From NCBI GenBank assembly GCA_963794385.1, contig CAWCDT010000002.1, positions 221,383-285,382 on the forward strand: DNA of 64,000 bases. The letters are read 5' to 3'. The position numbers and the translations under genes are program-made. Numbering within the stretch: position 1 is the first letter of the stretch; every line of letters starts with the position of its first letter. Under the pieces are notes generated by a model that saw only the letters and a list, made by a program, of their open reading frames with translations, was not told the origin of the DNA and did no database searches. Positions 42,010 through 49,943 of the stretch are shown in pieces. This DNA comes from Gaiellasilicea sp963794385. Its GTDB lineage: Bacteria; Actinomycetota; Thermoleophilia; Gaiellales; Gaiellaceae.

Positions 42010-42037
42010 CTGCGCTGCCTCCTTTCGCAACCGATTA

Positions 42038-43612
42038 TCACTCCGTGCCTGAACCGCTACCTCGCTTTTCACGGGCCTGGTGGTCGCGGCCGAGGAACGT
42101 GTTCGCCCACGCGCTCGTCCCTGCCAGGGCGTTGTCCTTGACGACGACCGGCCCATCCAGCATCGACTCCTCCTCGCCGTAGTTCTTCAGGCGCTCGTAG
42201 GCCTGCGACCAGATGCACTCGGTGTCGTACACCTCGCAGAGACCGTCCCGCGTCCCCCCGCACGGCCCGTTGCGCTGGTTCTTCGCGCACTGCGACTCGG
42301 GGCAGACGTATGCGATCTCGGGAAGTGAGCAGTCGCCGCAGTCCTTGCATTCGAAGAGCGGGACCTTCGCGGCCTGCTCGAGCGCGTGCGCCGCCCTGCG
42401 TACGAGCCGCGGAGCGCGGTCGACCTTTGCGTAGAACGACCGCCCGGCGCGGAAGAGCGGCGCGTCGTCCGCGAAGACGGCGTCGTGGACGCGCCGGCTG
42501 AAGCGGTACGAGAGCGGCACGGGGAGGTCGGTGCGCCGCCGCTTCTTCGAGTCGAGGTACGTCGTGCTCACCTCGTCCGACGAGAGCCCGGTCTCCGGGT
42601 CTCGCTCGAAGAAGTAGAACTCGTTCTCGAGCGGGAAGTCGAGCTCCCGCGCGAACCCCCGCCAGTCGTCCGGCCCGAACGAGCTCGCGAGGTCGAGGAT
42701 CTCGCCGAACGTCGCCGCGGGCATGTTCCCGCCGAGGTAGACGCCGTCGAAGCCGAGCCCACGCGCGAGCGCGACGTGCTTCGCGGCGAGGTCGACGAAG
42801 AAGGCCCGGCCGTTGTCCGGGCTCGCCGCGTGACGCTCGACGAGCGCGAGCAGGTCGTCGGTGACGACGACCCCGGGGATCAACCCGCGGTGGAATGCGC
42901 GCGCTGCAACCCGGGACAGGAGGTACACGTTCGAGAGCACCGCCAGGTCGAGGCCATCGCGCCTGATCCAGCGGAGGAGCTCGTCGTCCTTGCGCGCATT
43001 CCAGCCGATCTGCTTGATCACGAAGCGGGCTCCGGCCCGCGCCTTCTTGCGGAGCTTGAAGTACTGCGGCATCACTTCGCGCTCGTAGCGCTTGTGGTTC
43101 GTGACGACGCAGCCGAGGAAGAAGTCCGTTCGCGCCAGCCGCGCGTCCGGCTTACGCTCGTCCCGGAGCCCCTCGTTCATCTCGGAGAAGAGGCTCAGCA
43201 GGCCGACCGAGTCGATGTCGAACACGGGCGCGGCGAGACCCTTGTGGCCGCCGATCGGGTAGTCGCCGGAGAGCGCGAGCACGTTGTGGAAGCCGGCCGA
43301 GCTCAGCTGCCAGCCGCGGCTCTCGAGCGCGTTGCGATTCCAGTCCTTGCAGGCGAGGTGGATGATCACCTCCTGGCCGCGTGAGACGAGGTCGGTCCCG
43401 AGGGCGTCGGGCGCCACCATCGCGTGCCCGCCGGGGTTGTCCGTGATGGAGAGGACGTCGATGCGGGGATCGGCGACGAGCTCCCGCGCCAGCGCGAGCA
43501 ACTTCTCGCCTCCGCCGGCCGTGATCGGGCCACGGCTCGTGACGAGCTCTGCCGCGACGACGAACGTCCCCGGCTCTGCGAGCCGTTCGCGGAGAGGGGC
43601 GGTCGCCGCCAT
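42038..43612 (-). CDS. metF: 5,10-methylenetetrahydrofolate reductase with MetV-like Cys-rich C-terminus
   Basis: 524 residues. Residues 1-330 form the MetF TIM barrel: FVVAAELVTSRGPITAGG, IDVLSITDNPGGHAMVAPDALG, EVIIHLACKDWNRNALESR, GFHNVLALSGDYPIGGHKG and RARFVIKQIGWNA-type GARFVIKQIGWNARKDDELL. Residues about 420-480 add a block with nine Cys, FECKDCGDCSLPEIAYVCP through QCAKNQRNGPCGGTRDGLCEVYDTECIW, as in the MetV (PF12225-type) partner of acetogen MetF, probably binding Fe-S or zinc. In this operon it would turn methyl-THF from O-demethylation back into methylene-THF. It starts two bases after the dioxygenase gene. Confidence 0.88.
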   Translation of the reverse strand: MAATAPLRERLAEPGTFVVAAELVTSRGPITAGGGEKLLALARELVADPRIDVLSITDNPGGHAMVAPDALGTDLVSRGQEVIIHLACKDWNRNALESRGWQLSSAGFHNVLALSGDYPIGGHKGLAAPVFDIDSVGLLSLFSEMNEGLRDERKPDARLARTDFFLGCVVTNHKRYEREVMPQYFKLRKKARAGARFVIKQIGWNARKDDELLRWIRRDGLDLAVLSNVYLLSRVAARAFHRGLIPGVVVTDDLLALVERHAASPDNGRAFFVDLAAKHVALARGLGFDGVYLGGNMPAATFGEILDLASSFGPDDWRGFARELDFPLENEFYFFERDPETGLSSDEVSTTYLDSKKRRRTDLPVPLSYRFSRRVHDAVFADDAPLFRAGRSFYAKVDRAPRLVRRAAHALEQAAKVPLFECKDCGDCSLPEIAYVCPESQCAKNQRNGPCGGTRDGLCEVYDTECIWSQAYERLKNYGEEESMLDGPVVVKDNALAGTSAWANTFLGRDHQAREKRGSGSGTE

Positions 43613-43613
43613 C

Positions 43614-44570
43614 TCAGGCCTCGGTCTCGACGTCCGGGGTGCCGTACGTATGGAAGCTCTCGATCGTCTTCACGCCCCAGTACTGGCCCCGCGCGCGCTC
43701 CTCCGCAGTCCACACGATGGGCTCCCAGTCCGGGTCGTAGACGAAGTACCCGCCGGTCGTCACCTCGATCCGGTTGCCGCCGGGCTCGAAGCCGTAGAGG
43801 AAGAAGCCCTGCGCGACCCCGTGCTTGGACGGCGCCGCCTCGATCTCCACGTCGTTGTCGACGAAGAGGTCCGCGGCTCGGAGGCACTCCTCACGTGTGT
43901 CCACCCAGAACGCGAGATGGTGGAGCCGGCCACTCGCGCCGTACGCGTCGGCGACGTAGATGAGCTCGTGCGCGGCGATCGAGACGCTGAGCCAGGCGCC
44001 CGTCTCGGTCCCGTCGTCGAGCTCGATCCGTTCGTACAGGCGGTAGCCGAGCACTTCCTGGGCGAACGTCCGGTTGGCGCGCACATCCGCCGCGAGCACG
44101 TTCACATGATCGAGCCGCTTCACGGCGGCTCCGCGGCCGACGTAGCGTTGCGGCTGGTTCCTCCACGACGGCCTGAGATGCTCGGGCGCCGTGTACCGCT
44201 CGGCCTCGTAGAGGATCTCGAAGACGTGCCCATCGGGATCGGTGAAGCGGTACGCGGGGCCGTGGCCGACGTCGCCCTCCAGCCACCCGACCCCGAGCCC
44301 ACGCTGCTCGATTGCGGCGACCCGCCGGTCGAGCGCCGACGGGCTCCACGTGCGCAGGGCGAGATGGCCGAGCCCCGGCTGTAGGGACTCAGTGAGCTTC
44401 AGGCTGTAGCGCAGGTAATCCCCCCAGCCGCGCAGGTAGACGGACTGCCCCTCCCGCGCTTCCTCCTCGAGCCCGAGCACGTCGACGAAGAAGCGGAGGC
44501 TCTCCTCGGGCTTCGGGGTCAGAAGCTCTGCGTGAGCGATGCGGGCGACGTCGTGCAGCGGCTCGCTCAC
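43614..44570 (-). CDS. Type I (vicinal oxygen chelate) extradiol ring-cleavage dioxygenase
   Basis: 318 residues, two VOC modules like catechol 2,3-dioxygenase. The catalytic second module carries all three Fe ligands: His155 in KRLDHVNVLAADV, His217/218 in GRLHHLAFWVDTREEC and Glu269 in EPGGNRIEVTTGGY. HGVAQGFFLYGFEPGG holds the second-shell residues. The N-terminal module (AHAELLTPKPEESLRFFVDVLGL, YLRGWGDYLRYSLKLTES) is the non-metal copy. Placement beside GalB- and GalC-like genes points to gallate or 3-O-methylgallate rather than catechol; this is inference. It overlaps the aldolase gene by ATGA. Confidence 0.85.
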   Translation of the reverse strand: MSEPLHDVARIAHAELLTPKPEESLRFFVDVLGLEEEAREGQSVYLRGWGDYLRYSLKLTESLQPGLGHLALRTWSPSALDRRVAAIEQRGLGVGWLEGDVGHGPAYRFTDPDGHVFEILYEAERYTAPEHLRPSWRNQPQRYVGRGAAVKRLDHVNVLAADVRANRTFAQEVLGYRLYERIELDDGTETGAWLSVSIAAHELIYVADAYGASGRLHHLAFWVDTREECLRAADLFVDNDVEIEAAPSKHGVAQGFFLYGFEPGGNRIEVTTGGYFVYDPDWEPIVWTAEERARGQYWGVKTIESFHTYGTPDVETEA

Positions 44571-45204
44571 TGCTTCGCGGTTTCCTGTTCCACGAGCTCC
44601 CGGAGGCCGTCGAGGTCGTAGGAGAGCGCGCCTGCCTGAAGCTTTGCGCGCTTCTCGAGCTCGCGCTCCGCCCGTGTGCGCGCGGCCACCAGCACCTCGT
44701 CGACCCGCTCCTGGTCGACGACGACTACGCCGTCCGCGTCCAGCACGATCACGTCACCTTGCCTGATCGTCGCGCCTCCAACGTCGACGGGCTCGCCGAT
44801 CCTGCCCGCCACCTTCTTCTCAGCCCCGCGCACGCGGACGTGGCGCGCCCAGATCGGCAGCCCGAGCTGCTGCAGCTCCTCGACATCACGAACCGCGGCG
44901 TCGACGAGGATCGCTGCGACGCCGCGCGCCTTCGCCTGGGTCGCGATGAGCTCGCCGACGAGCGCGACCGGCTCGGGGTCGGGCATCGTCAGCACGAGTA
45001 CCTCCCCCGGAACCGCCTCGGCAACCGCTGCGTGCACCATGAGGTTGTCAGCCCTGGCCGCAGCGCACGGTCCGCGCCGGGCCGGCGGCTCGGGAGCCGG
45101 CCACGATCTGGACGAGTGGCAGGTCGACGACCGGCCGCACGGCCGCCGGCTTCGTGGACCGTCGCGGTCCCGAGCTCCGCGAGCTCGCGGAACACGTCCG
45201 TCAC
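44567..45204 (-). CDS. RraA-fold 4-carboxy-4-hydroxy-2-oxoadipate aldolase-like protein, two frameshifts
   Basis: About 211 residues. VFRELAELGTATVHEAGG, then AAVRPVVDLPLVQIVAGSRAAGPARTVRC in a second frame and GDNLMVHAAVAEAVPGEVLVLTMPDPEPVALVGELIATQAKARGVAAILVDAAVRDVEEL in a third form one RraA-like sequence. The metal and pyruvate-binding VDAAVRDVEEL region is intact, and EKKVAGRIGEPVDVGGATIRQGDVIVLDADGVVVV completes the fold. GalC and LigK of this family split 4-carboxy-4-hydroxy-2-oxoadipate into pyruvate and oxaloacetate. Shifts near 45135 and 45050. The GTG at 45204 overlaps the PIG-L stop. Confidence 0.82.
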
Positions 45205-45914
45205 AGCTCGCGCACCACCTGCGGCGTCACGCGCTGGAACGCCTCCGCGTAGCGGATCGCCGCGTCGCCGGAGGAGCGGCGCGCGTGATTGCCGCGCTGC
45301 TCGGCGCGCTGCGCGTAGTAGGTATGCAGGTACGCCTGCGCCTGCATCTCGGCCATCGCCGCCTGCTTCTGCTCGAACACCGGCGTGATGTCGACGAACA
45401 TCGTCGGGACGAAGTTGCAGAGCTCCGGCTGGTGAGGCTCGAAGAGGAAGAGCTCCGGAGGCAGCACCGTGTCGAACGCGCTCGGGACGCCCGCGCCGGC
45501 GGCGAGGGCGCGCGCGCGTTCGACCGCGTGGAAGGCGGCGGCGTGGTCCGGGTTGAAGGGATCGCGGTCGGTATGCGTGACGATCACTTCGGGCGCGAGC
45601 TCGCGGATGCGGTCGGCGATCGAGACGAGACCGTCCCTGCCGATCTCGAGCGGGTAGTCGCCGAGATCGAGGCACTCGAAGTCCGCGCCGAGCACAGCTG
45701 CCGCGCGCTCCGCCTCGCCGTGCCGGATCTCCTTCACCCGCTCGACCGTCTGGCCCGGCTTCTTCCAGAGCTCCCCCGACTCTCCTCGCTCTCCGTAGGA
45801 AAGGGCGAGCACGCGGGCCGTCCCGCCTTCCTTCGTCGTCATCGCGATGACACCGCCGGCCCGCCAGACGAAGTCGGCCGAGTGCGCGCCGACGACGAGC
45901 AGCCGCCGGCTCAT
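45201..45914 (-). CDS. PIG-L-family 4-oxalomesaconate hydratase-like enzyme (GalB-type)
   Basis: 237-residue zinc LmbE/PIG-L fold. LLVVGAHSADFVWRAGGVIA is the first metal motif, with AHSAD where deacetylases have AHPDD, as in Pseudomonas GalB which has AHPAD. VLALSYGERGESGELWKKPGQT, VIVTHTDRDPFNPDHAAAFHAVERARALA (HxxDPFNxDH, second metal motif) and LFLFEPHQPELCNFVPTMFVDIT follow. GalB hydrates 4-oxalomesaconate to 4-carboxy-4-hydroxy-2-oxoadipate, which fits the aldolase gene directly downstream. It overlaps both neighbours by four bases. Confidence 0.85.
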   Translation of the reverse strand: MSRRLLVVGAHSADFVWRAGGVIAMTTKEGGTARVLALSYGERGESGELWKKPGQTVERVKEIRHGEAERAAAVLGADFECLDLGDYPLEIGRDGLVSIADRIRELAPEVIVTHTDRDPFNPDHAAAFHAVERARALAAGAGVPSAFDTVLPPELFLFEPHQPELCNFVPTMFVDITPVFEQKQAAMAEMQAQAYLHTYYAQRAEQRGNHARRSSGDAAIRYAEAFQRVTPQVVREL

Positions 45915-46849
45915 GCTGCCCCTGCGAGCTGCCGGGACCGTTCCACGATCATCTCGCGCACGTCACCCTCGTCGAAGCCGGCGCCGAGGAGGCGGTCGGC
46001 CCAGAGCGCGAGCCCGTCCTCGACTGCCGGATAGTCCGGGTTGCCGCAGTCGCTGGAGAAGAGCGTGTGCTCGGCACCGACGGCACGAACGCCGTCGAAG
46101 ACGTGCTCCCACGTCGTCTTGCCGCTCAGGGGAGTGCTGAGGCACCGCTCGAGCAGGCATCCGCGCGCGGCGAGCTCCCGCTGGTCCTCGATCGAGAAGT
46201 CCTGGCACGGGAACTCCGGGTGTGTGACGACGACGCGCCGGACGCCCTCCTCGAGCGCTCCGTCCACGACCGCGAACGTGTCCTCCCGCGCCAGATGCCC
46301 CGTCGCGAGGATGAGGTGGTGGCGCGCGACAGTGCGCAGCACATCGCGGGTCTCGGGCAGGAGTCGTCCCTCGCCGTCGGTGACGTGCACGGGCTCGATG
46401 CCGAGACCCAGCTCGCGCAGCTCGTGCTGGAGCCGCGCCCAGAGCGGCACCCTGTCGCCCTCCTTCGGCTCGGTCCTACCGGCGGTCTCCGCCGGGGAGT
46501 CGACAGTCGGCATCCAGACGATGCGAGCGCCCTCGCGGGCGGCGATGTCGACGGCGAGCGCGTTCATCCCGCCGACCGCCCGGTTGAGCGACAGCGCTCC
46601 GATCGCCTGCACGCCGGGCGCCACGGCGGAGACGATCTGCGCGCGCTCGGCGGTCGAGGTGTAGTGCGACTTGAGGGCGAAGCCGGCGAGCCCGACGTCC
46701 GCGAAGCGGCGGGCGAGGGCGACGTCGTCGATCCGGCGCGGGATCACGTCCGGGTCGACGTGCACGTGGAGGTCGTACGCGCCCCTGACGAGCGTTCGCG
46801 CCCGCTCGCTCGGTCTCGTCGCCTCGGTCGTCCGAGCTGACGTGGTCAC
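45911..46849 (-). CDS. DUF6282-type amidohydrolase-fold metal hydrolase
   Basis: 312 residues. YDLHVHVDPDVIPRRIDDVALARRFADVGLAGFALKSHYTSTAERA gives the HxH metal pair and a Lys, VVTHPEFPCQDFSIEDQ another His, and FSSDCGNPDYPAVEDGL the final Asp. The fold matches the amidohydrolase (TIM-barrel) superfamily, to which the lactonase LigI of the protocatechuate 4,5-cleavage path also belongs. Inside this operon it may open a lactone such as 2-pyrone-4,6-dicarboxylate, or a side product; this is only inference. GTG 46849 overlaps the dehydrogenase stop. Confidence 0.7.
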   Translation of the reverse strand: MTTSARTTEATRPSERARTLVRGAYDLHVHVDPDVIPRRIDDVALARRFADVGLAGFALKSHYTSTAERAQIVSAVAPGVQAIGALSLNRAVGGMNALAVDIAAREGARIVWMPTVDSPAETAGRTEPKEGDRVPLWARLQHELRELGLGIEPVHVTDGEGRLLPETRDVLRTVARHHLILATGHLAREDTFAVVDGALEEGVRRVVVTHPEFPCQDFSIEDQRELAARGCLLERCLSTPLSGKTTWEHVFDGVRAVGAEHTLFSSDCGNPDYPAVEDGLALWADRLLGAGFDEGDVREMIVERSRQLAGAA

Positions 46850-47622
46850 GATCGCCCCTTCGCCGCCGCGAGGTCGAGCAGCTGCGCCGCGCTCGCGGTG
46901 GCGATCCGGGGCTCGACCCCCAGCTCGAGCAGAAGCTCGCGCGCCGCCTCCATCTCGTCGACCCGGCGCACGGCGTGTGTCCGGCTTCCCTCCAGCGCAC
47001 GCTCGAGGTACGACCGTCCGATCATCCTGGTGATCTCCTGCGCCAGCCACTCCTCGTGTCCTATTACCTCGGCCGCCTGCATGCTCTCGACAACTGCGGC
47101 CGCGAGACCCTTCATGAACACCGAGCGCACGAGCTTGAGGGCAGCGGCGTCCCCGGCCTCCTCCGAGATGACTTTGACCGGCATGCCGAGGCGCGTGAAG
47201 AGCTCGGCGAACGCGTGCGCGCCGACTCCGGAGGCGAGGACCGGAGCATGGAGGCCTTGCTCCGGGATCGGGCCGAGCAGCGCAATGTCCGCGAACAGCG
47301 CACCTGTCCCTCCAACCACCTCGGCCAGCCTCCTCTTCAGCACCGGCGAGGCGGTGTTCAGGTCCGCGTAGAGCGTGGCTTCGTTCAACGCGGGCAGTGT
47401 GGCTTCGGCCGCCTCGAGCGCGGCTCGCGCGGCGTTGACCGAGAGCACGACGGCGCAACCCGCGGCTGCCGAGGCCGCGTCAGGCATTCGCGCGATCGAG
47501 GGCACATCGCGGCCGTGATCCGGGTCGAACGCTTGCACGGCCACTCCAGCAGCCACGAGATCGGCCGTCAATCGGCTCCCCGCCTCGCCGAGACCGAGTA
47601 CCGCGACCGTGAGCGAACTCAC
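46846..47622 (-). CDS. 6-phosphogluconate-dehydrogenase-like NAD(P)-binding oxidoreductase (DUF1932 type)
   Basis: 258 residues. The Rossmann start SSLTVAVLGLGEAGSRLTADLVAAGVAVQAFDPD has GLGEAG; SVNAARAALEAAEATLPAL and YADLNTASPVLKRRLAEV, then FADIALLGPIPEQGLHAPVLASG follow the beta-hydroxyacid dehydrogenase plan. The C-terminal helical domain (EAGDAAALKLVRSVFMKGLAAAVVESMQAAEVIG) carries the Lys-x-x-x-N-like region as KLVRS. The substrate is unknown. First gene of the leftward operon, transcribed away from the GntR gene; GTG 47622 chosen over an upstream ATG that would overlap the shared promoter. Confidence 0.78.
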   Translation of the reverse strand: MSSLTVAVLGLGEAGSRLTADLVAAGVAVQAFDPDHGRDVPSIARMPDAASAAAGCAVVLSVNAARAALEAAEATLPALNEATLYADLNTASPVLKRRLAEVVGGTGALFADIALLGPIPEQGLHAPVLASGVGAHAFAELFTRLGMPVKVISEEAGDAAALKLVRSVFMKGLAAAVVESMQAAEVIGHEEWLAQEITRMIGRSYLERALEGSRTHAVRRVDEMEAARELLLELGVEPRIATASAAQLLDLAAAKGRS

Positions 47623-47674
47623 GGCAGAGATTGAACAGAATTGTTGACGATATTGCAACCATGCGTCACTATGC
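47623..47674. promoter_or_regulatory. Divergent operon promoter/operator region
   Basis: Only 52 bases separate the two divergent operons. The stretch is AT-richer than its surroundings and holds TTGTTGACGATATTGCAAC, an imperfect inverted repeat with GTTG and GCAAC ends, and overlapping the GntR start, GTCAC and GTGAC around TATGC. Either could be a GntR-type operator; both would cover the two promoters at once. Confidence 0.45.
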
Positions 47675-48343
47675 GTGACCGTGGCGAGCACTTCCGACTA
47701 CGCCGCGCTTCGCGAAGCGATCGTCCGCGGCGACATCGCACCCAACGCCCGTCTCGTCGAATCGGACCTGAGCACGGCCTACGAGATGTCGCGGGGCGCG
47801 GTGCGCACGGCGCTCGTCCGCCTCGAGCAGGAGGGACTCGTCGTCCGTGAGCCGCACAAGGGCGCGCGCGTCCGGCACGTCTCCGACGAAGAGGCGGTGG
47901 AGATCCTCCAGGCCCGCGCGGTCCTGGAAGGCCTGGCTGTCAGGCTCACCGCGGAGCGCATCGACGCTGCGGGCGCCGAGCGCCTGCATGCGTGTCTCGC
48001 ACGACAGCGTGAGCTGCTCGAGCTCGGCGACCTGCTCGGGGCATCGGATGCGAACGCCGACCTCCACGCGGCGTTGCTCGAGCTCTCGGGGCACAGCACG
48101 GCCCTGCGCCTCATCCGTGCCCTGAACTCCCAGACGGTGCGGTACCAGTACCGGACGATTCTCATTCCCGGCCGCTCGGCGGCCTCCGTGGAGGAGCATG
48201 CGGCGATCGTGCGGGCGGTCGTGGCCGGAGACGCCAACCCGGCCGAGGAAGCGATGCGTGCCCATCTGTTCAACGTCGCCCAGGCGGTGCAGCGCGGTCT
48301 GCTCCCCGGCGGCATCGACATGGCGAGTCGCGGTGCTCTCTGA
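47675..48343 (+). CDS. GntR-family (FCD domain) transcription regulator
   Basis: 222 residues. The winged HTH is YAALREAIVRGDIAPNARLVESDLSTAYEMSRGAVRTALVRLEQEGLVVREPHKGARVRHVSDEEAVEILQARAVLEGLAVRLTAERID; the FCD ligand domain follows with ADLHAALLELSGHSTALRLIRAL and the later metal-binding VEEHAAIVRAVVAGDANPAEEAMRAHL. FCD regulators of this type (VanR is an example) sense aromatic or organic acids. It starts at GTG 47675, or 47681. It is divergent from the ring-cleavage operon and precedes the second demethylase, so it probably controls both. Confidence 0.9.
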   Translation: MTVASTSDYAALREAIVRGDIAPNARLVESDLSTAYEMSRGAVRTALVRLEQEGLVVREPHKGARVRHVSDEEAVEILQARAVLEGLAVRLTAERIDAAGAERLHACLARQRELLELGDLLGASDANADLHAALLELSGHSTALRLIRALNSQTVRYQYRTILIPGRSAASVEEHAAIVRAVVAGDANPAEEAMRAHLFNVAQAVQRGLLPGGIDMASRGAL

Positions 48344-49769
48344 CCGGCAGCGGAATCTCGAGGAGGTGCTGGGCTCCGTCGACAGCGCGGTCGAGCTGCT
48401 GCGCAGCGCACAGACCGGGGCGAACGTCTTCCCCGGGGTCCCGCCGGAGTTCACAAACTGGCGCGACGAGCAAAGGGCCTGGCAGACAACCTGTGTTCTC
48501 TTCAACCAGTCGTTCCACATGAACGACCTGGCGGTGGAGGGCCCCGATGCGCTGGCGCTGCTGTCTCGTCTCGCGATCAACAGCTTCGACGGCTTCGGCG
48601 GCGACCGGGCCAAGCACTTCGTGCCGTGCAGTCCGGCGGGCTACGTCATCGGCGACGTGATCCTCTTCCCGCTCGGGGAGGACCGCTTCAACCTCGTGGG
48701 ACGTGCACCCGCCCTGAACTGGGTGACCTACCACGCCGAGACCGGCGGGTACGACGTGCGGATCGACCTGGACGTGAGGTCGGCCTTGCGCACCGATGGA
48801 CGACGGAGGTTCTACCGCTTCCAGTTGCAGGGCCCGACGGCGATGCAGGTTCTCGAGAAGGCGCTGGGGCAGTCTCCGCCCGAGCTCGGGTTCTTCCACA
48901 CGACGTCGGTCACGATCGCGGGACGGACCATCGGCGCGCTCCGTCACGGCATGGTCGGCCAGCCCGGCTGGGAGCTCTTCGGTCCGTGGGACGACGGAGA
49001 AGCCGTACACGAGGCGCTCGTGGAGGCCGGCGAAGGGTTCGGGCTCAGGTTGGCGGGTGCCCGCGCGTACTCGTCCAACACGATCGAGTCGGGCTGGATC
49101 CCGTCTCCGCTACCCGCGGTCTACTCCGGGGAGGAGCTGCGGGAGTACCGCGAGTGGCTGCCGGCCAGCGGCTACGAGGGATCGGCTTCCATCGGAGGCA
49201 GCTTCGTCTCCGACCGCATCGAGGACTACTACTTCACGCCCTGGGACCTCGGCTACGGGAGCTACGTCAAGTTCGACCACGACTTCATCGGGCGCGAGGC
49301 GCTCGCAAGAGTGGCCGAGGGCGAGCATCGCCGGAAAGTCACGCTGGCGCTCGATGACGAGGACGTGACGCGCACGATCGGCACGATGTTCCAGGCATCC
49401 GATCGGGCGAAGTTCATGGACTGGCCGTCCGCCGTGTACGCGATGCATCAGTACGACCGCGTCATGGCCGACGGCGAGACGGTCGGCGTCTCCACATGGA
49501 TCAGCTACAGCGCGAACGAGGGCAAGATGCTGACCCTGGCGGTGCTCGATGCCGACTACGCGGAGCCCGGCACGGAGGTGATCTTCGTCTGGGGTGAGGA
49601 GGACGGCGGCACCGCCAAGCCGACGGTCGAGTCGCACGTGCAGACGGAGATCCGCGCCGTTGTCGCACCGGTCCCCTACGTGGAAGCCGTGCGGAAGTCT
49701 TACGCGCCCGGCAGCTGGCGCGCCGCGCATGCGCTGGCGGGGTCGCGGCCGCCCCGGGCGAGCTCGTGA
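48333..49769 (+). CDS. GcvT-fold aromatic O-demethylase, LigM/DesA-like, second copy
   Basis: 478 residues, intact. It shares the whole layout with the copy at 41 kb: PPEFTNWRDEQRAWQTTCVLFNQSFHMNDLAVEGPDAL, AKHFVPCSPAGYVIGDVILFPL, NWVTYHAETGGYDVRID, YRFQLQGPTAMQVLEKALG, LRHGMVGQPGWELFGPWDD, IESGWIPSPLPAVY, REWLPASGYEGSASIGGSF, DLGYGSYVKFDHDFIGREAL and FVWGEEDGGTAKP. The two differ at many positions, so they are old paralogs that could divide substrates (for example syringate and 3-O-methylgallate or vanillate). GTG 48333 overlaps the GntR stop by 11 bases. It precedes the ABC transporter genes. Confidence 0.87.
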   Translation: MLSDRQRNLEEVLGSVDSAVELLRSAQTGANVFPGVPPEFTNWRDEQRAWQTTCVLFNQSFHMNDLAVEGPDALALLSRLAINSFDGFGGDRAKHFVPCSPAGYVIGDVILFPLGEDRFNLVGRAPALNWVTYHAETGGYDVRIDLDVRSALRTDGRRRFYRFQLQGPTAMQVLEKALGQSPPELGFFHTTSVTIAGRTIGALRHGMVGQPGWELFGPWDDGEAVHEALVEAGEGFGLRLAGARAYSSNTIESGWIPSPLPAVYSGEELREYREWLPASGYEGSASIGGSFVSDRIEDYYFTPWDLGYGSYVKFDHDFIGREALARVAEGEHRRKVTLALDDEDVTRTIGTMFQASDRAKFMDWPSAVYAMHQYDRVMADGETVGVSTWISYSANEGKMLTLAVLDADYAEPGTEVIFVWGEEDGGTAKPTVESHVQTEIRAVVAPVPYVEAVRKSYAPGSWRAAHALAGSRPPRASS

Positions 49770-49943
49770 CATGCCGGAACCCGGTGTTGTATACCTGCTC
49801 CGATGCCCCTGCGACGCGCCCGCGAGCCGCAGTGAGTGCCACGGTTCGCGCAACTCCGCGAGCGTTGCGTCGTCAGAGGTATCGATTGTTCAGAACGTGG
49901 GGCAGGCTTCGTTGGAGCCATGAGGGAAGAGAGGGAGGTCGTG
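49770..49943 (+). promoter_or_regulatory. Intergenic region before the Liv-type transporter
   Basis: 174 bases without a convincing gene. It contains GTTGTATAC near 49786 and an AT-richer stretch (GTATCGATTGTTCAG) near 49879 that could hold promoter elements, and a GGGAGG ribosome-binding site at 49933-49938 before the transporter start. A transporter-specific promoter is possible. Confidence 0.35.

Noticed and set aside
47675..48343. Treating the GntR gene as the regulator of the IclR-linked pca operon
   Set aside because: That operon has its own divergent regulator and operator-like repeat 12 kb away; the GntR gene adjoins the demethylation operons.
49770..49943. Small gene in the gap before the transporter (frame with VVYLLRCPCDAPASRS)
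   Set aside because: No ribosome-binding site, odd composition and no stable domain; it reads as a non-coding promoter region.
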